A DNA stretch of 64,000 bases, taken from NCBI RefSeq assembly GCF_031461075.1, contig NZ_JAVKPK010000008.1, positions 1-64,000 of the forward strand, given 5' to 3'. The first letter of the stretch is position 1. Each line of letters starts with the position of its first letter. The position numbers were made by a program, and so were the translations under genes. Under the pieces are notes generated by a model. The model had not been told where the DNA came from. It worked only from the letters and a program-made list of their open reading frames with translations, and did no database searches. This DNA is from Methanosarcina baikalica (GTDB lineage Archaea > Halobacteriota > Methanosarcinia > Methanosarcinales > Methanosarcinaceae). This document shows positions 46,534-55,150 of this stretch, in pieces.

Positions 46534-47805
46534 TTGAGAGATCACCCGAGTGCAAAAGCGCTTGAAGCCTGGCTTATACAGCTGAGACGCGAGTTTCACA
46601 GATATCCCGAACTCAGTTTTGAAGAATATGATACCCAGAAAAGAATCCTGAAAATTTTTGGAGAACTGGGAATAAAGGCCAGAAAAATTGCAGATACCGG
46701 CGTACTTGCAAGCATCCGGGGAACATTACCCGGACCCTGCATTGCCCTTCGCTCGGACACTGACGGGCTGCAGGTACAGGAAGAATTAACAGGTAGGAAT
46801 AGCGACTATATTTCCAGAAAAGATGGAGTAATGCACGCCTGTGGACACGACGGACACATGGCAATGCTTTTTGGGGCTGCCAGACTTTTTCAGGAAAACA
46901 GGGATTTTCCAGGGGAGGTCCGTCTGATTTTCCAGCCTGCAGAAGAGATCCCTCCGGGTGGCTCGGAAAGGGTGATTTCCGAAGGAGGACTTGATGACGT
47001 GGATGCGGTTATGGGCATGCACATTTTTACGAATCACGAATCCGGAAGCGTGGGTTTTCGTCCAGGACCTTTCATGGCAAGCACCAACAGGTTCGAAGTT
47101 ACCCTTAAAGGAAAAGGAGGCCACATTTCAAAGCCCGAAAGCTGCATTGACCCTGTACGGATGGCAACAGACTTTATAAGTAGTCTCTATCCTGCTCTGG
47201 AAAAGAAGCTTGAACCGGATAAATATGTCCTTGGAGTGGGAAGAATCCAGGGAGGAGCTCAGTTTAACAGGACTCCTGATAGTGTAGGAATTCTCGGAAG
47301 CTACCGGACTTTTGACAGGGAGACCACGGATATAATTGACAGGACGATAAAGGAGTGCCTGGACGAGGTAGTAATAAAATATATTAAACCCGGGGAAGAA
47401 TTTTCAGGCTTCTCAGATTACGACCTTGATATCCTGCACGGCTATCCTGTCCTTATAAATGACCCCGTTTTCACAGATGCTGTGAATTCAAAGCTGCAAG
47501 AGAGTTTCCCGGAACTCACCATCTATCCTGAGATCGAAAAAACCTTTGCCGCCGAAGATTTCGCAAGTTATCTACAAAAAGTTCCAGGGATCTTTATTTC
47601 ACTCGGTACCCGCAACCCGAAAAAAAAGATAGTAGAAATCAATCACTCATGTGCGTTTGATATTGATGAACAAATCTTAATCACCGGCACGGAGATTTTC
47701 TATACCATTTCCCTTGACTTTCTGAAAAATCCGGATAAATACCTCGATTCACAGAAATATTTTAACCCTAAAATATCAAGAAATAGCCTGAAAACACGCA
47801 GTTGA
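46534..47805 (+). CDS. M20-family amidohydrolase / aminoacylase
   Basis: About 423 residues. Zinc-peptidase motifs: RREFHRYPELSFEEYDT, ALRSDTDGLQV, HACGHDGHMAMLFGAA (metal His/Asp), FQPAEEIPPGGSERV (Glu pair), FAAEDFASYL, and a late NHSCAFDIDE. It resembles IAA-amino-acid/N-acyl-amino-acid hydrolases. GAGGT at 46522-46526 is one base before ATG 46528 but seven before TTG 46534, so TTG is the better start. The GNAT gene follows 43 bases downstream, suggesting a two-gene unit. Confidence 0.88.
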   Translation: MRDHPSAKALEAWLIQLRREFHRYPELSFEEYDTQKRILKIFGELGIKARKIADTGVLASIRGTLPGPCIALRSDTDGLQVQEELTGRNSDYISRKDGVMHACGHDGHMAMLFGAARLFQENRDFPGEVRLIFQPAEEIPPGGSERVISEGGLDDVDAVMGMHIFTNHESGSVGFRPGPFMASTNRFEVTLKGKGGHISKPESCIDPVRMATDFISSLYPALEKKLEPDKYVLGVGRIQGGAQFNRTPDSVGILGSYRTFDRETTDIIDRTIKECLDEVVIKYIKPGEEFSGFSDYDLDILHGYPVLINDPVFTDAVNSKLQESFPELTIYPEIEKTFAAEDFASYLQKVPGIFISLGTRNPKKKIVEINHSCAFDIDEQILITGTEIFYTISLDFLKNPDKYLDSQKYFNPKISRNSLKTRS

Positions 47806-47848
47806 GGAAGCACAGGGACTTCTCGGCCCGGTTTACGGAGAGAACTAA

Positions 47849-48286
47849 ATGATAATCCAGAGATACGACGATTCCAGAAAGGAAGAAGTCCATGATGTTG
47901 TCCTTGAAGTGCTGCTGGAACATGGCTTTGAATACGACAGACTTAAAGATGCCGACCTCAAGGACATAAACGATTATTACTTTGGAAGCGGAGGTACTTT
48001 TTTCGTAGGGATTTTTGAGGGTAAGGTTGTAGGAACGGCAGGCGTCCGAAAATTTGATGGGAACCTGTGCGAAATCAGGCGCATCTACCTTAAAAAAGCC
48101 TTCAGGAACAAAGGCAACGGAAAACAGCTTTTCAGAACTGCCCTGGATTTTGCTGAAAAAAACTGTTCAGGTGTCGTACTTAAAACCGATTCGACCCTTA
48201 CGAAAGCGATAGACATGTACCTCAAACATGGCTTTACTTTCCAGAAAGAAGAAACAGGATACCTGTATTTTGAGAAAATATTCTAA
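47849..48286 (+). CDS. GNAT-family N-acetyltransferase
   Basis: 145 residues, a single GNAT domain. Motif A is IRRIYLKKAFRNKGNGKQLFRTALDFA (about 72-98) with the R/Q-x-x-G-x-G/A acetyl-CoA loop. Motif B is GVVLKTDSTLTKAIDMYLKHGF (about 111-132). Acceptor unknown. Same strand as, and shortly after, the M20 amidohydrolase, so the pair may acylate and deacylate one small molecule; this is inference. Confidence 0.85.
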   Translation: MIIQRYDDSRKEEVHDVVLEVLLEHGFEYDRLKDADLKDINDYYFGSGGTFFVGIFEGKVVGTAGVRKFDGNLCEIRRIYLKKAFRNKGNGKQLFRTALDFAEKNCSGVVLKTDSTLTKAIDMYLKHGFTFQKEETGYLYFEKIF

Positions 48287-48289
48287 TAC

Positions 48290-48350
48290 CCGAGTCCCGT
48301 TTCGGGAGGACCGCCCGAATTTCGCTTTGCTCAAGAGAGCTGAATTATAA
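48290..48350. repeat. GC-rich palindromic repeat, second copy
   Basis: Shares cccgag-ccg-ttcggg and the ttcgct-tgctcaagag tail with 41485-41520. It again lies just before a family B element. Confidence 0.55.
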
Positions 48351-48362
48351 TCAAGATACTTA

Positions 48363-48495
48363 GAGCCTATCCGAAAAGTGGTTACCTGCTGTAACTTTTA
48401 CCAAACAGGCAATATACAAAACCGGAACGGATACTCGGATATTATAGCTCTATTGTGACTTTTCAACATGCATTACTGACTTTTCGGATAGGCTC
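48363..48495. mobile_element. Family B miniature element, copy B2
   Basis: 133 bases. The terminal repeats GAGCCTATCCGAAAAGT and ACTTTTCGGATAGGCTC are perfect reverse complements. TTA flanks both ends (48360-48362 and 48496-48498). No ORF. Confidence 0.88.
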
Positions 48496-48561
48496 TTAGC
48501 TGAGCCAAGAGGGCTGATTTGTGGGACCGAAATTTTCGGTATGTCCCGTGTTTTTGTGGTT

Positions 48562-48693
48562 GAGCTGATCCCAAAACTCAAAATTACTTCTCTGAATCCT
48601 ATATTCTGAACAGTTAATCGAGCTTCAGATTATGGAAAATAGTTCTGAAACTTTACCGATTTTTGGGAATAAAATTGGTTTTGGGATGAGCTC
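48562..48693 (+). mobile_element. Family A miniature element, copy A2
   Basis: 132 bases, from gagctgatcccaaaactc to ggttttgggatgagctc. It is the best-preserved plus-orientation copy of the family and has no ORF. No clear target duplication. It lies in the 596-base spacer before the NosD-like gene. Confidence 0.75.
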
Positions 48694-48882
48694 GATAAAT
48701 GAATCTATCTGTAAAAGTACCCAATTTCTAACAAAGTACCCAATTTCTAACTGTTAGAAACTTTTGGCACAAAACATTTAAATAATATTTTATTAGTTAT
48801 GGTGTGATTAATTCTGTAGAGTTCAGTGAAGTTTGCAAACCACCCCTAAATCCTGCATATCCGAAGGCAAAAAGGGATAACT

Positions 48883-49869
48883 ATGCCTCTCTCACAAATT
48901 AATAAAAAACTAATACTTGTCTTATTTTTAGTCTTTGTCATTTCAGCATTATATATATTCTATCCACAAAATAAAGAAAAATATTCTGACACTTTTTTTG
49001 GTAATAATAACAATAGTTCAATAACCAACGTATACCCAGGAGATTCTATACAAAGCGCGATAAACAATATAAGTTCAGGTGGTACTGTTATTGTTTCCTC
49101 TGGATTATACAAAGAGAACTTGGTTATTGACAAACCTTTGAGTATAATATCAAAACCAGGAGAAACTAATTACACTATTGTCCAGGCTGCAGACCCAGAA
49201 GAAGATATATTTCATATAACTGCAAACAATGTAACGGTCAGTGGCTTCAATATAACTGGATCACAGGATAAATCTGGTATCTATTGTAGTGGTTCTGATA
49301 GCAACATAACGGGAAATAAATTAAGCTACAACATGTATGGCGCTTACATCAATAATTCAACTAGGAATACTCTAGATAATAATGAAGTGAATAACAATTC
49401 ATTTGGAATTTATCTAAAGGCTTCTAATAATAACCAACTAAGTAGTAATAATGTCTCAGGTGTTGGAATATTTGTTGGATTTAATAATGAAGCATGGGGA
49501 ATTTATTTAGAAGATTCAAATGACAACAAATTGATGAGTAATTCCATATCAGGATTATGGGAAGGTGTAAACCTTACTAATTCTTCTAACAATGAGCTAA
49601 ATAATAACTCTATTTTAGATAACTATTTCAGCCTTAGCCTTGAAAATTCAAATAATAATAAAGTTTTAAATAATACTATTGTGAAACGTGGATACTCTTT
49701 TTCAGTCGCACTTGCTCATTCTCAAAATAATACCTTAAAAGATAACACTGCAGGTCCTAATACTGAAATTAAAGTAATCTATGGTTTTAACAGTACAAAC
49801 AATACACTGGAAGGGGAACTTTATACATCAAACGAAAACCGAACCGGTGGTGTATTCAGAGTAAAATAA
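48883..49869 (+). CDS. NosD-like parallel beta-helix surface protein
   Basis: 328 residues. The N-terminal membrane helix (LILVLFLVFVISALYIFY, about 10-27) is a signal or anchor. From about residue 50, YPGDSIQSAINNISSGGTVIVSSGLYKENLVID opens a NosD/pectate-lyase-type right-handed beta-helix. Repeated NN-x-x-x-x-N ladder turns follow (SSNNELNNNSI, SNNNKVLNNTI). Very Asn/Ser-rich, with many potential N-glycosylation sites. The DNA is visibly richer in A/T third positions than neighbouring genes, which suggests recent acquisition. It sits between miniature elements. Probably exposed on the cell surface; ligand unknown. Confidence 0.8.
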   Translation: MPLSQINKKLILVLFLVFVISALYIFYPQNKEKYSDTFFGNNNNSSITNVYPGDSIQSAINNISSGGTVIVSSGLYKENLVIDKPLSIISKPGETNYTIVQAADPEEDIFHITANNVTVSGFNITGSQDKSGIYCSGSDSNITGNKLSYNMYGAYINNSTRNTLDNNEVNNNSFGIYLKASNNNQLSSNNVSGVGIFVGFNNEAWGIYLEDSNDNKLMSNSISGLWEGVNLTNSSNNELNNNSILDNYFSLSLENSNNNKVLNNTIVKRGYSFSVALAHSQNNTLKDNTAGPNTEIKVIYGFNSTNNTLEGELYTSNENRTGGVFRVK

Positions 49870-50205
49870 TGTAAAAGTTTACCTATAAGTAAAGAAGTTA
49901 TTTTTCTCAAAGGATTCCAATGGAGCTTGCTGCTCTCAGTGAATCATGTTGCTATCAAAGCCTTGCGCGTGTAGATGAGTATATGCAAAGTTGGAAATGA
50001 GTATATGCAAAGTTGGAAGTTACATCGAGCTGTATAAATTGACCGATAGAATTGTGGATGAGCTGGCCCCAAAACTAAAAATCGCTTCTATTAATCCCGT
50101 ATTCCAAATGATTAACGAAGTTCCTGACCATGGAAAATAGTCATGAAACTTTACTAATTTAAAAATAAAATTGGTTTTGGGATAAGTCCCTTATTTAAAT
50201 AGCCT
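49870..50205. other. Intergenic region with duplicated short phrase
   Basis: Contains atgagtatatgcaaagttgga twice in direct succession (about 49976-50018) and element A3. No gene seen. Confidence 0.45.
50060..50188 (+). mobile_element. Family A miniature element, copy A3
   Basis: Gagctggccccaaaact...ttggttttgggataagtc, with internal blocks shared with A2 (gcttctattaatcc, catggaaaatagt, gaaactttac). It ends 18 bases before the stop of the minus-strand GH15 gene. Confidence 0.7.
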
Positions 50206-52209
50206 TTATTTTTCCAGATAATTGCAGGAAACGCCTTCTCTTTTCTCAAGGGCCTGCAGGTATTCAAGAACAGCAAGCACATAGGCTGAGTGAGACCAGG
50301 CAAGTGGGAGAACTGACAGAGGCATGCCTCTGTCATCTATTTGTTCGGGCATGAGGCCTGTGGGATGGGCATGGGCTGCACACCAGTCAAGAAGTTCGAG
50401 AGCCCTGTCCAGGTTTCCGACTGCCGAATGCCACTGGGACAGCCAGAGAGTGCAGATAATCCAGCTGTTCATATAACCATAGTAATTATCGTGAAGATAC
50501 CTGGCAATCCCTCCGGAGGGGCGCTTAAGTTCACGTTCAATAGCCTCCATTGTCTGCACAACTTTTGGGTCGTCCGGCGGGAGAATCCCGAAATACCAGA
50601 CTGCAAATACCGAGGAGTCAAGTGCAGGGTCGTCGAGAGAACGCCTGAAACGCTTGAGTTTATCATCATAAAGTCTCTCCAGGATAGATTGTTTCATGCG
50701 GTCTGCAGCTTCTTTCCAGACATTTGCGCTGTCATAATCTCCAAGGGAACGGGAAAGTTCATATGCGCCGCTAAGGCCGGCATAGACGGTACAGGCGCTG
50801 TATGTATGCACGCCCTTTCGCTCTTCCCAGAGATCAAAGCTCGAAATTGGAAGGCCTGTTTCCCTGTTAATAGCTTTTACAAGGTAGTTAGCTGCGGGGA
50901 TTACAAGCGTTCTGTAGTACCTTCCTGTGGTCCAAACACTCCTTGCAATCTCCCAGTTATTATAAAGGGCATACAGCGGAAGGCCTGTTTCATCGATCTG
51001 AATCATGGGTACCGGATGCCAGGTGCTCCCAAAATCCCCTGCAGGCGTGTACTTATGAAGAAAGTTGCCTCTGGGTGTGATTATTTTTGTAAAAAACTCA
51101 AATATTTCGGCACTCAGGTGGTGGTATCGCGCCCTGTCGAGCGCAAGGCAGACCCAGGCTGCGTCTCTGGGCCAGCAGTAGCTGTAAAGGTCTGCTCCGA
51201 ATTGCTTTATATCCGAATCGCAGGATGCGATCACAGAACCGGTAATATCCATGTGGGCGACAACTGTAAGAAGGCTCCTGTAAAAACACTTTGAGACTAT
51301 CTCCGGCAGCTGAGGCATCCGGACAAATTCCGGAAGTACGGCTACCCTTTCGGTAAATGAGTTCCAAAAATTGAAATTATGGTGGAAAAGGGCTCTTCGT
51401 CCTGCTTCCTTTACCCTTTTATGGACTTTGAGCACGTTGCAGTACTTTTTTCCCAAAACAATCCAGTAGTGTATCATTGTAGATTCTTCCGGTTGCAGTT
51501 CAGGGAGGGTCCAGCCAAGGGTGGAATCCACAGAGCCGTGAGCAACAGGATTTCCGCTAAGGGAAGCGTCATCTTCCATATCTCTCCAGGTGCCTTCAAG
51601 CCCCTTCCATTCCGCAGTCCCTACGGCATGCTGGTCAAAGGCAGGGTCGCTTGCGTGCAGGAAATAGCGGTCGCGCTTGTAATGGATAAGGGTACGTTTA
51701 TCGATTACAGCTGTTTCTCCGATTTTAGTTTCAAGAATCCTGTAGTTCTGGTTTGAAAAAAGACGCAGATGCTTGGGCACACTTGAAGTGTTCCTGACTT
51801 CAAAAGTCCTGTAAAAAATATTTACCGAGGGGTGGACAGCTTCCCATACCGTGGTCCTGAGCCCGATGTCAGGGTTTTCGAAGACGGTTTCCCCTATATT
51901 TGAGATAGTTCTCCTGCAGGCTTCAGGCATTCCCGGATTATCGGTTTCTTCTCTTATTCCTTTCCCGCTGTCTTGTAAGGTTTCGAGAATACGGTTACAG
52001 AAATCCTTCTTAAACTCAGATTTATACCTCTGCCGGATTTTCCAGCTTTCAAACCAGCTGCAATAAAGGGAATCGAGGTCACATATGCCTGCCTTTATCG
52101 AGTTCCCATGATTCTCAAGCCCTACGTATGGGAAATAGACATCCCTTATAGTCCCTTTTTCATCTTCACAGATCAGGATTCTCCCATTTCCGAAAATAAG
52201 CGGCCTAAT
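50206..52209 (-). CDS. Glycoside hydrolase family 15 (glucoamylase-like), apparent ATT start
   Basis: 667 residues if initiated at ATT 52209. The first ATG in frame (51930) would give only 574 residues and drop a conserved N-terminus read here as FGNGRILICEDEKG and TIRDVYFPYVGLENHGNS. AGGAGGT (52223-52217) lies seven bases before this ATT, and no ATG, GTG or TTG occurs between. GH15 motifs: YSYCWPRDAAWVCLALDRA, TPAGDFGSTWHP, IQIDETGLPLYAL, and the catalytic-region PEQIDDRGMPLSVLPLAWSHSAYV. It probably hydrolyses alpha-glucans or trehalose-type sugars in the cytoplasm; no signal peptide. A 12-codon ORF (52243-52205) overlaps the ATT with its stop. Confidence 0.87.
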   Translation of the reverse strand: MRPLIFGNGRILICEDEKGTIRDVYFPYVGLENHGNSIKAGICDLDSLYCSWFESWKIRQRYKSEFKKDFCNRILETLQDSGKGIREETDNPGMPEACRRTISNIGETVFENPDIGLRTTVWEAVHPSVNIFYRTFEVRNTSSVPKHLRLFSNQNYRILETKIGETAVIDKRTLIHYKRDRYFLHASDPAFDQHAVGTAEWKGLEGTWRDMEDDASLSGNPVAHGSVDSTLGWTLPELQPEESTMIHYWIVLGKKYCNVLKVHKRVKEAGRRALFHHNFNFWNSFTERVAVLPEFVRMPQLPEIVSKCFYRSLLTVVAHMDITGSVIASCDSDIKQFGADLYSYCWPRDAAWVCLALDRARYHHLSAEIFEFFTKIITPRGNFLHKYTPAGDFGSTWHPVPMIQIDETGLPLYALYNNWEIARSVWTTGRYYRTLVIPAANYLVKAINRETGLPISSFDLWEERKGVHTYSACTVYAGLSGAYELSRSLGDYDSANVWKEAADRMKQSILERLYDDKLKRFRRSLDDPALDSSVFAVWYFGILPPDDPKVVQTMEAIERELKRPSGGIARYLHDNYYGYMNSWIICTLWLSQWHSAVGNLDRALELLDWCAAHAHPTGLMPEQIDDRGMPLSVLPLAWSHSAYVLAVLEYLQALEKREGVSCNYLEK

Positions 52210-52243
52210 CCCGAATACCTCCTGCTTTCCGTTGAGTTTCCAT
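52205..52243 (-). promoter_or_regulatory. Possible 12-codon leader ORF ending on the GH15 start
   Basis: ATG 52243 opens 12 codons that end in TAG, which overlaps the proposed ATT start of GH15; the GH15 Shine-Dalgarno lies inside it. It could aid re-initiation at the non-standard start, or be chance. Confidence 0.25.
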
Positions 52244-52445
52244 TACCCCGCAATCAGTCGTCTATTTTAGGTATGAAGATTCAACCAATATTCTCGAAAA
52301 ATAATAATTCCATCAGGTTTGAATCATCTGCTCGAATTTAGCTCATCATAAGAAATGAATTTATTGCCTCAAATATTTTAGGGAAAAAAGTTCGCTGAGA
52401 ACTGAACTTTAGCCTTAAAAAAATCTTTCTTAAAGGCATATATAA

Positions 52446-52487
<42 letters not shown>

Positions 52488-52655
52488 TATTAATTTCTAA
52501 ATTCTATTTAAATGGAGATGTGCCTCTATATAACGTTTTCAGTTGATGTAATTACATCTTTAGATCTGGCCAGTAAAACGACTTTAATTTCTTATTGAAG
52601 ATATATTTAAATTTAATAATAAAGTTTATATTTTATTGCGTTATCTTAGTATATC

Positions 52656-52785
52656 GAGCTCATCCCAAAACTGTTTTATTCTCAATCGGCAAGAGTTCCA
52701 GAAATAATTTCCATGATCAGAAACCTTGATTGGTTATTCAGAATACGAAATTCAGAGAAGCAATTTTGAGTTTTGGGATGAGCTC
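52656..52785 (-). mobile_element. Family A miniature element, copy A4
   Basis: 130 bases with perfect terminal repeats GAGCTCATCCCAAAACT and AGTTTTGGGATGAGCTC. TATC flanks both sides (52652-52655 and 52786-52789). It is inverted relative to A2. No ORF. Confidence 0.85.
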
Positions 52786-52842
52786 TATCTTATAAAAACG
52801 AACTATTAAATAAAACTCACATACAGAGAATGCGTGTTTACA

Positions 52843-52998
52843 ATGTCTGACGTGAAAAAAACATGCCCCACTTGCGGGAAAGAATTTTTCGTCCTTAAAA
52901 ATGCTGAGGAAAAGGCAATTTATTGTACTCTGGCATGCATGGCAAAAGCTCAGGAGAAATTTGAATCCAGAGGTTTGGCCTTCCCAGGTCTTGGTTGA
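52843..52998 (+). CDS. 51-residue zinc-ribbon protein
   Basis: MSDVKKTCPTCGKEFFVLKN opens the product, followed by AIYCTLACMAKAQ and a short tail FPGLG. The two cysteine pairs (CPTC at 8-11; CTLAC at 33-37) form a plausible treble-clef or zinc-ribbon site. A TATA-like attaaataaa (about 52806-52815) precedes it. No ribosome site is obvious. Function unknown; small zinc proteins of this kind are common in archaea. Confidence 0.7.
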   Translation: MSDVKKTCPTCGKEFFVLKNAEEKAIYCTLACMAKAQEKFESRGLAFPGLG

Positions 52999-53096
52999 GC
53001 ATTTTGTAAGGTAAAATATCCAAAATACGGAGAACACCCTTAAATAGGGAAACGTTTTCCAATCTTTTTTATTTGGAAATAACCAAATAATATCCT

Positions 53097-53726
53097 TTAC
53101 TTTCCAGCGAGTTTTTTTGCGATTTGGGCTACGTGCCTGCCCTGATAGCGGGCCATTGCAAGTTCGTTTTCTGAAGGCTGGCGGCTTCCGTCCCCTCCTG
53201 CAATCGTTGAAGCTCCGTATGGGCTACCCCCTGTAATTTCATCCATCTTTCTCTGCCGATTTTCTGAGTACGGAAGCCCTACAATAATCATTCCGAGATG
53301 GAGCAGGGTAACATGAGTTGTCAGGATTGTGGATTCCTGGCCTCCATGCTGCGTTCCGCTGGAAGTGAAGACGCTTCCCACCTTTCCTACGAGAGCATCT
53401 CTACTCCATAGCCCTCCAAGACCGTCAAAAACTGTGCGCATCTGGGCAGTCATATTTCCGTAACGTGTAGGTGTCCCAAAAATAATGGCATCGGCTCCTG
53501 CAAGCACATCTTCATACATTCTTCTGGTCAGCACAGGGATATGGGCAAAAAGATTTTTTGTTTCGATTGCCCCCATTTTTTCCAGAACCTCATAAGGTAG
53601 AGTCTCAGGCACCTGATAAATTTCTACTTCAGCTCCTTCGACTTCTCTTGCTCCTTCAGCTATGGCTTCTGCCATCTTGTAAATGTGACCATGAATACTG
53701 TGGAATATCACGTTTATCTTAACCAT
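53097..53726 (-). CDS. wrbA: NAD(P)H:quinone oxidoreductase, WrbA family
   Basis: 209 residues, flavodoxin-like. It starts VKINVIFHSIHGHIYKMAEAIAEGA (FMN phosphate loop). The GTPTRYGNMTAQMRTVFDGLGGLW block and the SSGTQHGGQESTIL block are WrbA signatures, with GASTIAGGDGSRQPSENELAMARYQGRHVA near the C-terminus. Two-electron quinone reductase that limits oxidative damage. AAAGGAG lies seven bases before the ATG. Confidence 0.94.
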   Translation of the reverse strand: MVKINVIFHSIHGHIYKMAEAIAEGAREVEGAEVEIYQVPETLPYEVLEKMGAIETKNLFAHIPVLTRRMYEDVLAGADAIIFGTPTRYGNMTAQMRTVFDGLGGLWSRDALVGKVGSVFTSSGTQHGGQESTILTTHVTLLHLGMIIVGLPYSENRQRKMDEITGGSPYGASTIAGGDGSRQPSENELAMARYQGRHVAQIAKKLAGK

Positions 53727-53993
53727 TTAATTTCTCCTTTAAATCTGTTGAACTGTAAGAAACGATTCCAACCATACGTTAAATGGGTTTATAATCCCGG
53801 AAATCCCAGCTCCTTTCTTAAAAATAGTTTTCTGATGCCTTATATAGCTTATTAGCAAAAGTCAATTTTCTTTTCCCTGCTTCTGTATTCTTCATTCTAT
53901 TTTCGGTTCTTCCGCAGACAGAACTTTAAAAGACAGATTTCCGAATTACTAATTCCTTATAAATTAGGCGTATCAAAATAGTTATTAGGCTAT

Positions 53994-55142
53994 ATGCTGT
54001 ATAAGCCAAATATGCCCTCTCTTTCTATCGTAATGCCCTCAATGAATGAAGAAGAAACCATCCGAATTTGCATAGAGAAAGCTCAGTTTATATTCAAAAA
54101 ATATGGTATAGAAGGGGAGATAATAGTTGCTGATAACTCTTCAGACAGGACTGCAGAGATTGCAGCATCAATGGGTGCAAGGGTAATAGGCCCGATAAAA
54201 GGGTACGGAAACGCCTACCTTAAAGGGCTTGCCGAAGCAAAAGGAGATTATATTGCTATTGCCGATGCAGACAATACGTATGATCTGCTTGAGCTTGACA
54301 GATTTCTTGATCCTCTTATGGCAGGAGAAGCGGATTTTATAATGGGCACTAGGCTTAAAGGAAATATCAAAAAAGGAGCTATGCCCTGGCTGCATCAATA
54401 TATAGGCAATCCCTTCCTGACTGGAACGTTGAATTTTCTTTTCAAGACGAAAATTTCGGATGCTCACTGTGGGATGCGAGCTTTTACAAAAGAAGCCCTT
54501 GAAAAAATGAACCTTAAAACTTATGGCATGGAGCTTGCATCTGAAATGGTTATTGAAGCTGCAAAATGTGAACTGAGGATTAAAGAAGTTCCCATAACCT
54601 ATTACTCACGCAGAGCTCCCTCCAAACTGCGCTCTTTTCATGATGGCTGGCGGCATATGAGGTTTATGATGTTATACCGTCCTCTGCCTTTTCTCCTTCT
54701 TCCGGGAGCTGTGGTTTTTATCCTTGGAGTCCTGATAACCGGTTCTCTCTTGATTAGCGCAAATGCGGCAGAGAGCAGGTTACACTCATTCATTTTAGGC
54801 TGTATGCTCCTGATTCTTGGAGGACAGACGTTATCTACTGGCGGCTATATGAAAACGTATGGCATTGTCCGAGGTGTATACCCTAAGGATAAAGGCAGTA
54901 CTGCAAAATGGCTGAACTATCATTCCCTTGAAAAAGAATTACTTGTAGGTTCACTTATCCTGGGGGCAGGCCTGTTGCTCGGACTGAAAGTAGTGTACAC
55001 CTGGATTAGCTCGGGGTACGGGTCTCTCTCGGAAGTGAAAAATGCAGTTATTTCAATGGTTTTTGCCTTTATAGGCCTCCAGATGATTTTCTCAGCAATT
55101 ATCCTGAGCGTAATGCTCCTTGAAGTGGATACGGACTGGTAA
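53994..55142 (+). CDS. Family 2 glycosyltransferase with membrane tail
   Basis: 382 residues. The GT-A fold opens LSIVMPSMNEEETIRICIEKA and has the metal motif IADADNTYD (about 93-101). DAHCGMRAFTKEAL follows, as in dolichyl-phosphate sugar transferases. About four membrane helices occupy 227-380 (FLLLPGAVVFILGVLITGSL and later). It probably loads a polyprenyl phosphate with a sugar. TATA at about 53956-53964 makes the ATG at 53994 nearly leaderless; ATG 54012 is an alternative. First gene of the surface-glycan locus. Confidence 0.88.
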   Translation: MLYKPNMPSLSIVMPSMNEEETIRICIEKAQFIFKKYGIEGEIIVADNSSDRTAEIAASMGARVIGPIKGYGNAYLKGLAEAKGDYIAIADADNTYDLLELDRFLDPLMAGEADFIMGTRLKGNIKKGAMPWLHQYIGNPFLTGTLNFLFKTKISDAHCGMRAFTKEALEKMNLKTYGMELASEMVIEAAKCELRIKEVPITYYSRRAPSKLRSFHDGWRHMRFMMLYRPLPFLLLPGAVVFILGVLITGSLLISANAAESRLHSFILGCMLLILGGQTLSTGGYMKTYGIVRGVYPKDKGSTAKWLNYHSLEKELLVGSLILGAGLLLGLKVVYTWISSGYGSLSEVKNAVISMVFAFIGLQMIFSAIILSVMLLEVDTDW

Positions 55143-55150
55143 GTGGTGCA

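Noticed and set aside
48562..48693. Non-coding RNA gene, because of the strong pairing of the two ends
   Set aside because: Four similar copies with inverted ends, one with a flanking duplication, are better explained as transposon-derived elements.
50341..51294. 317-residue plus-strand ORF inside GH15
   Set aside because: It is the shadow of the GH15 gene; its translation is Cys/Pro-rich without any domain pattern.
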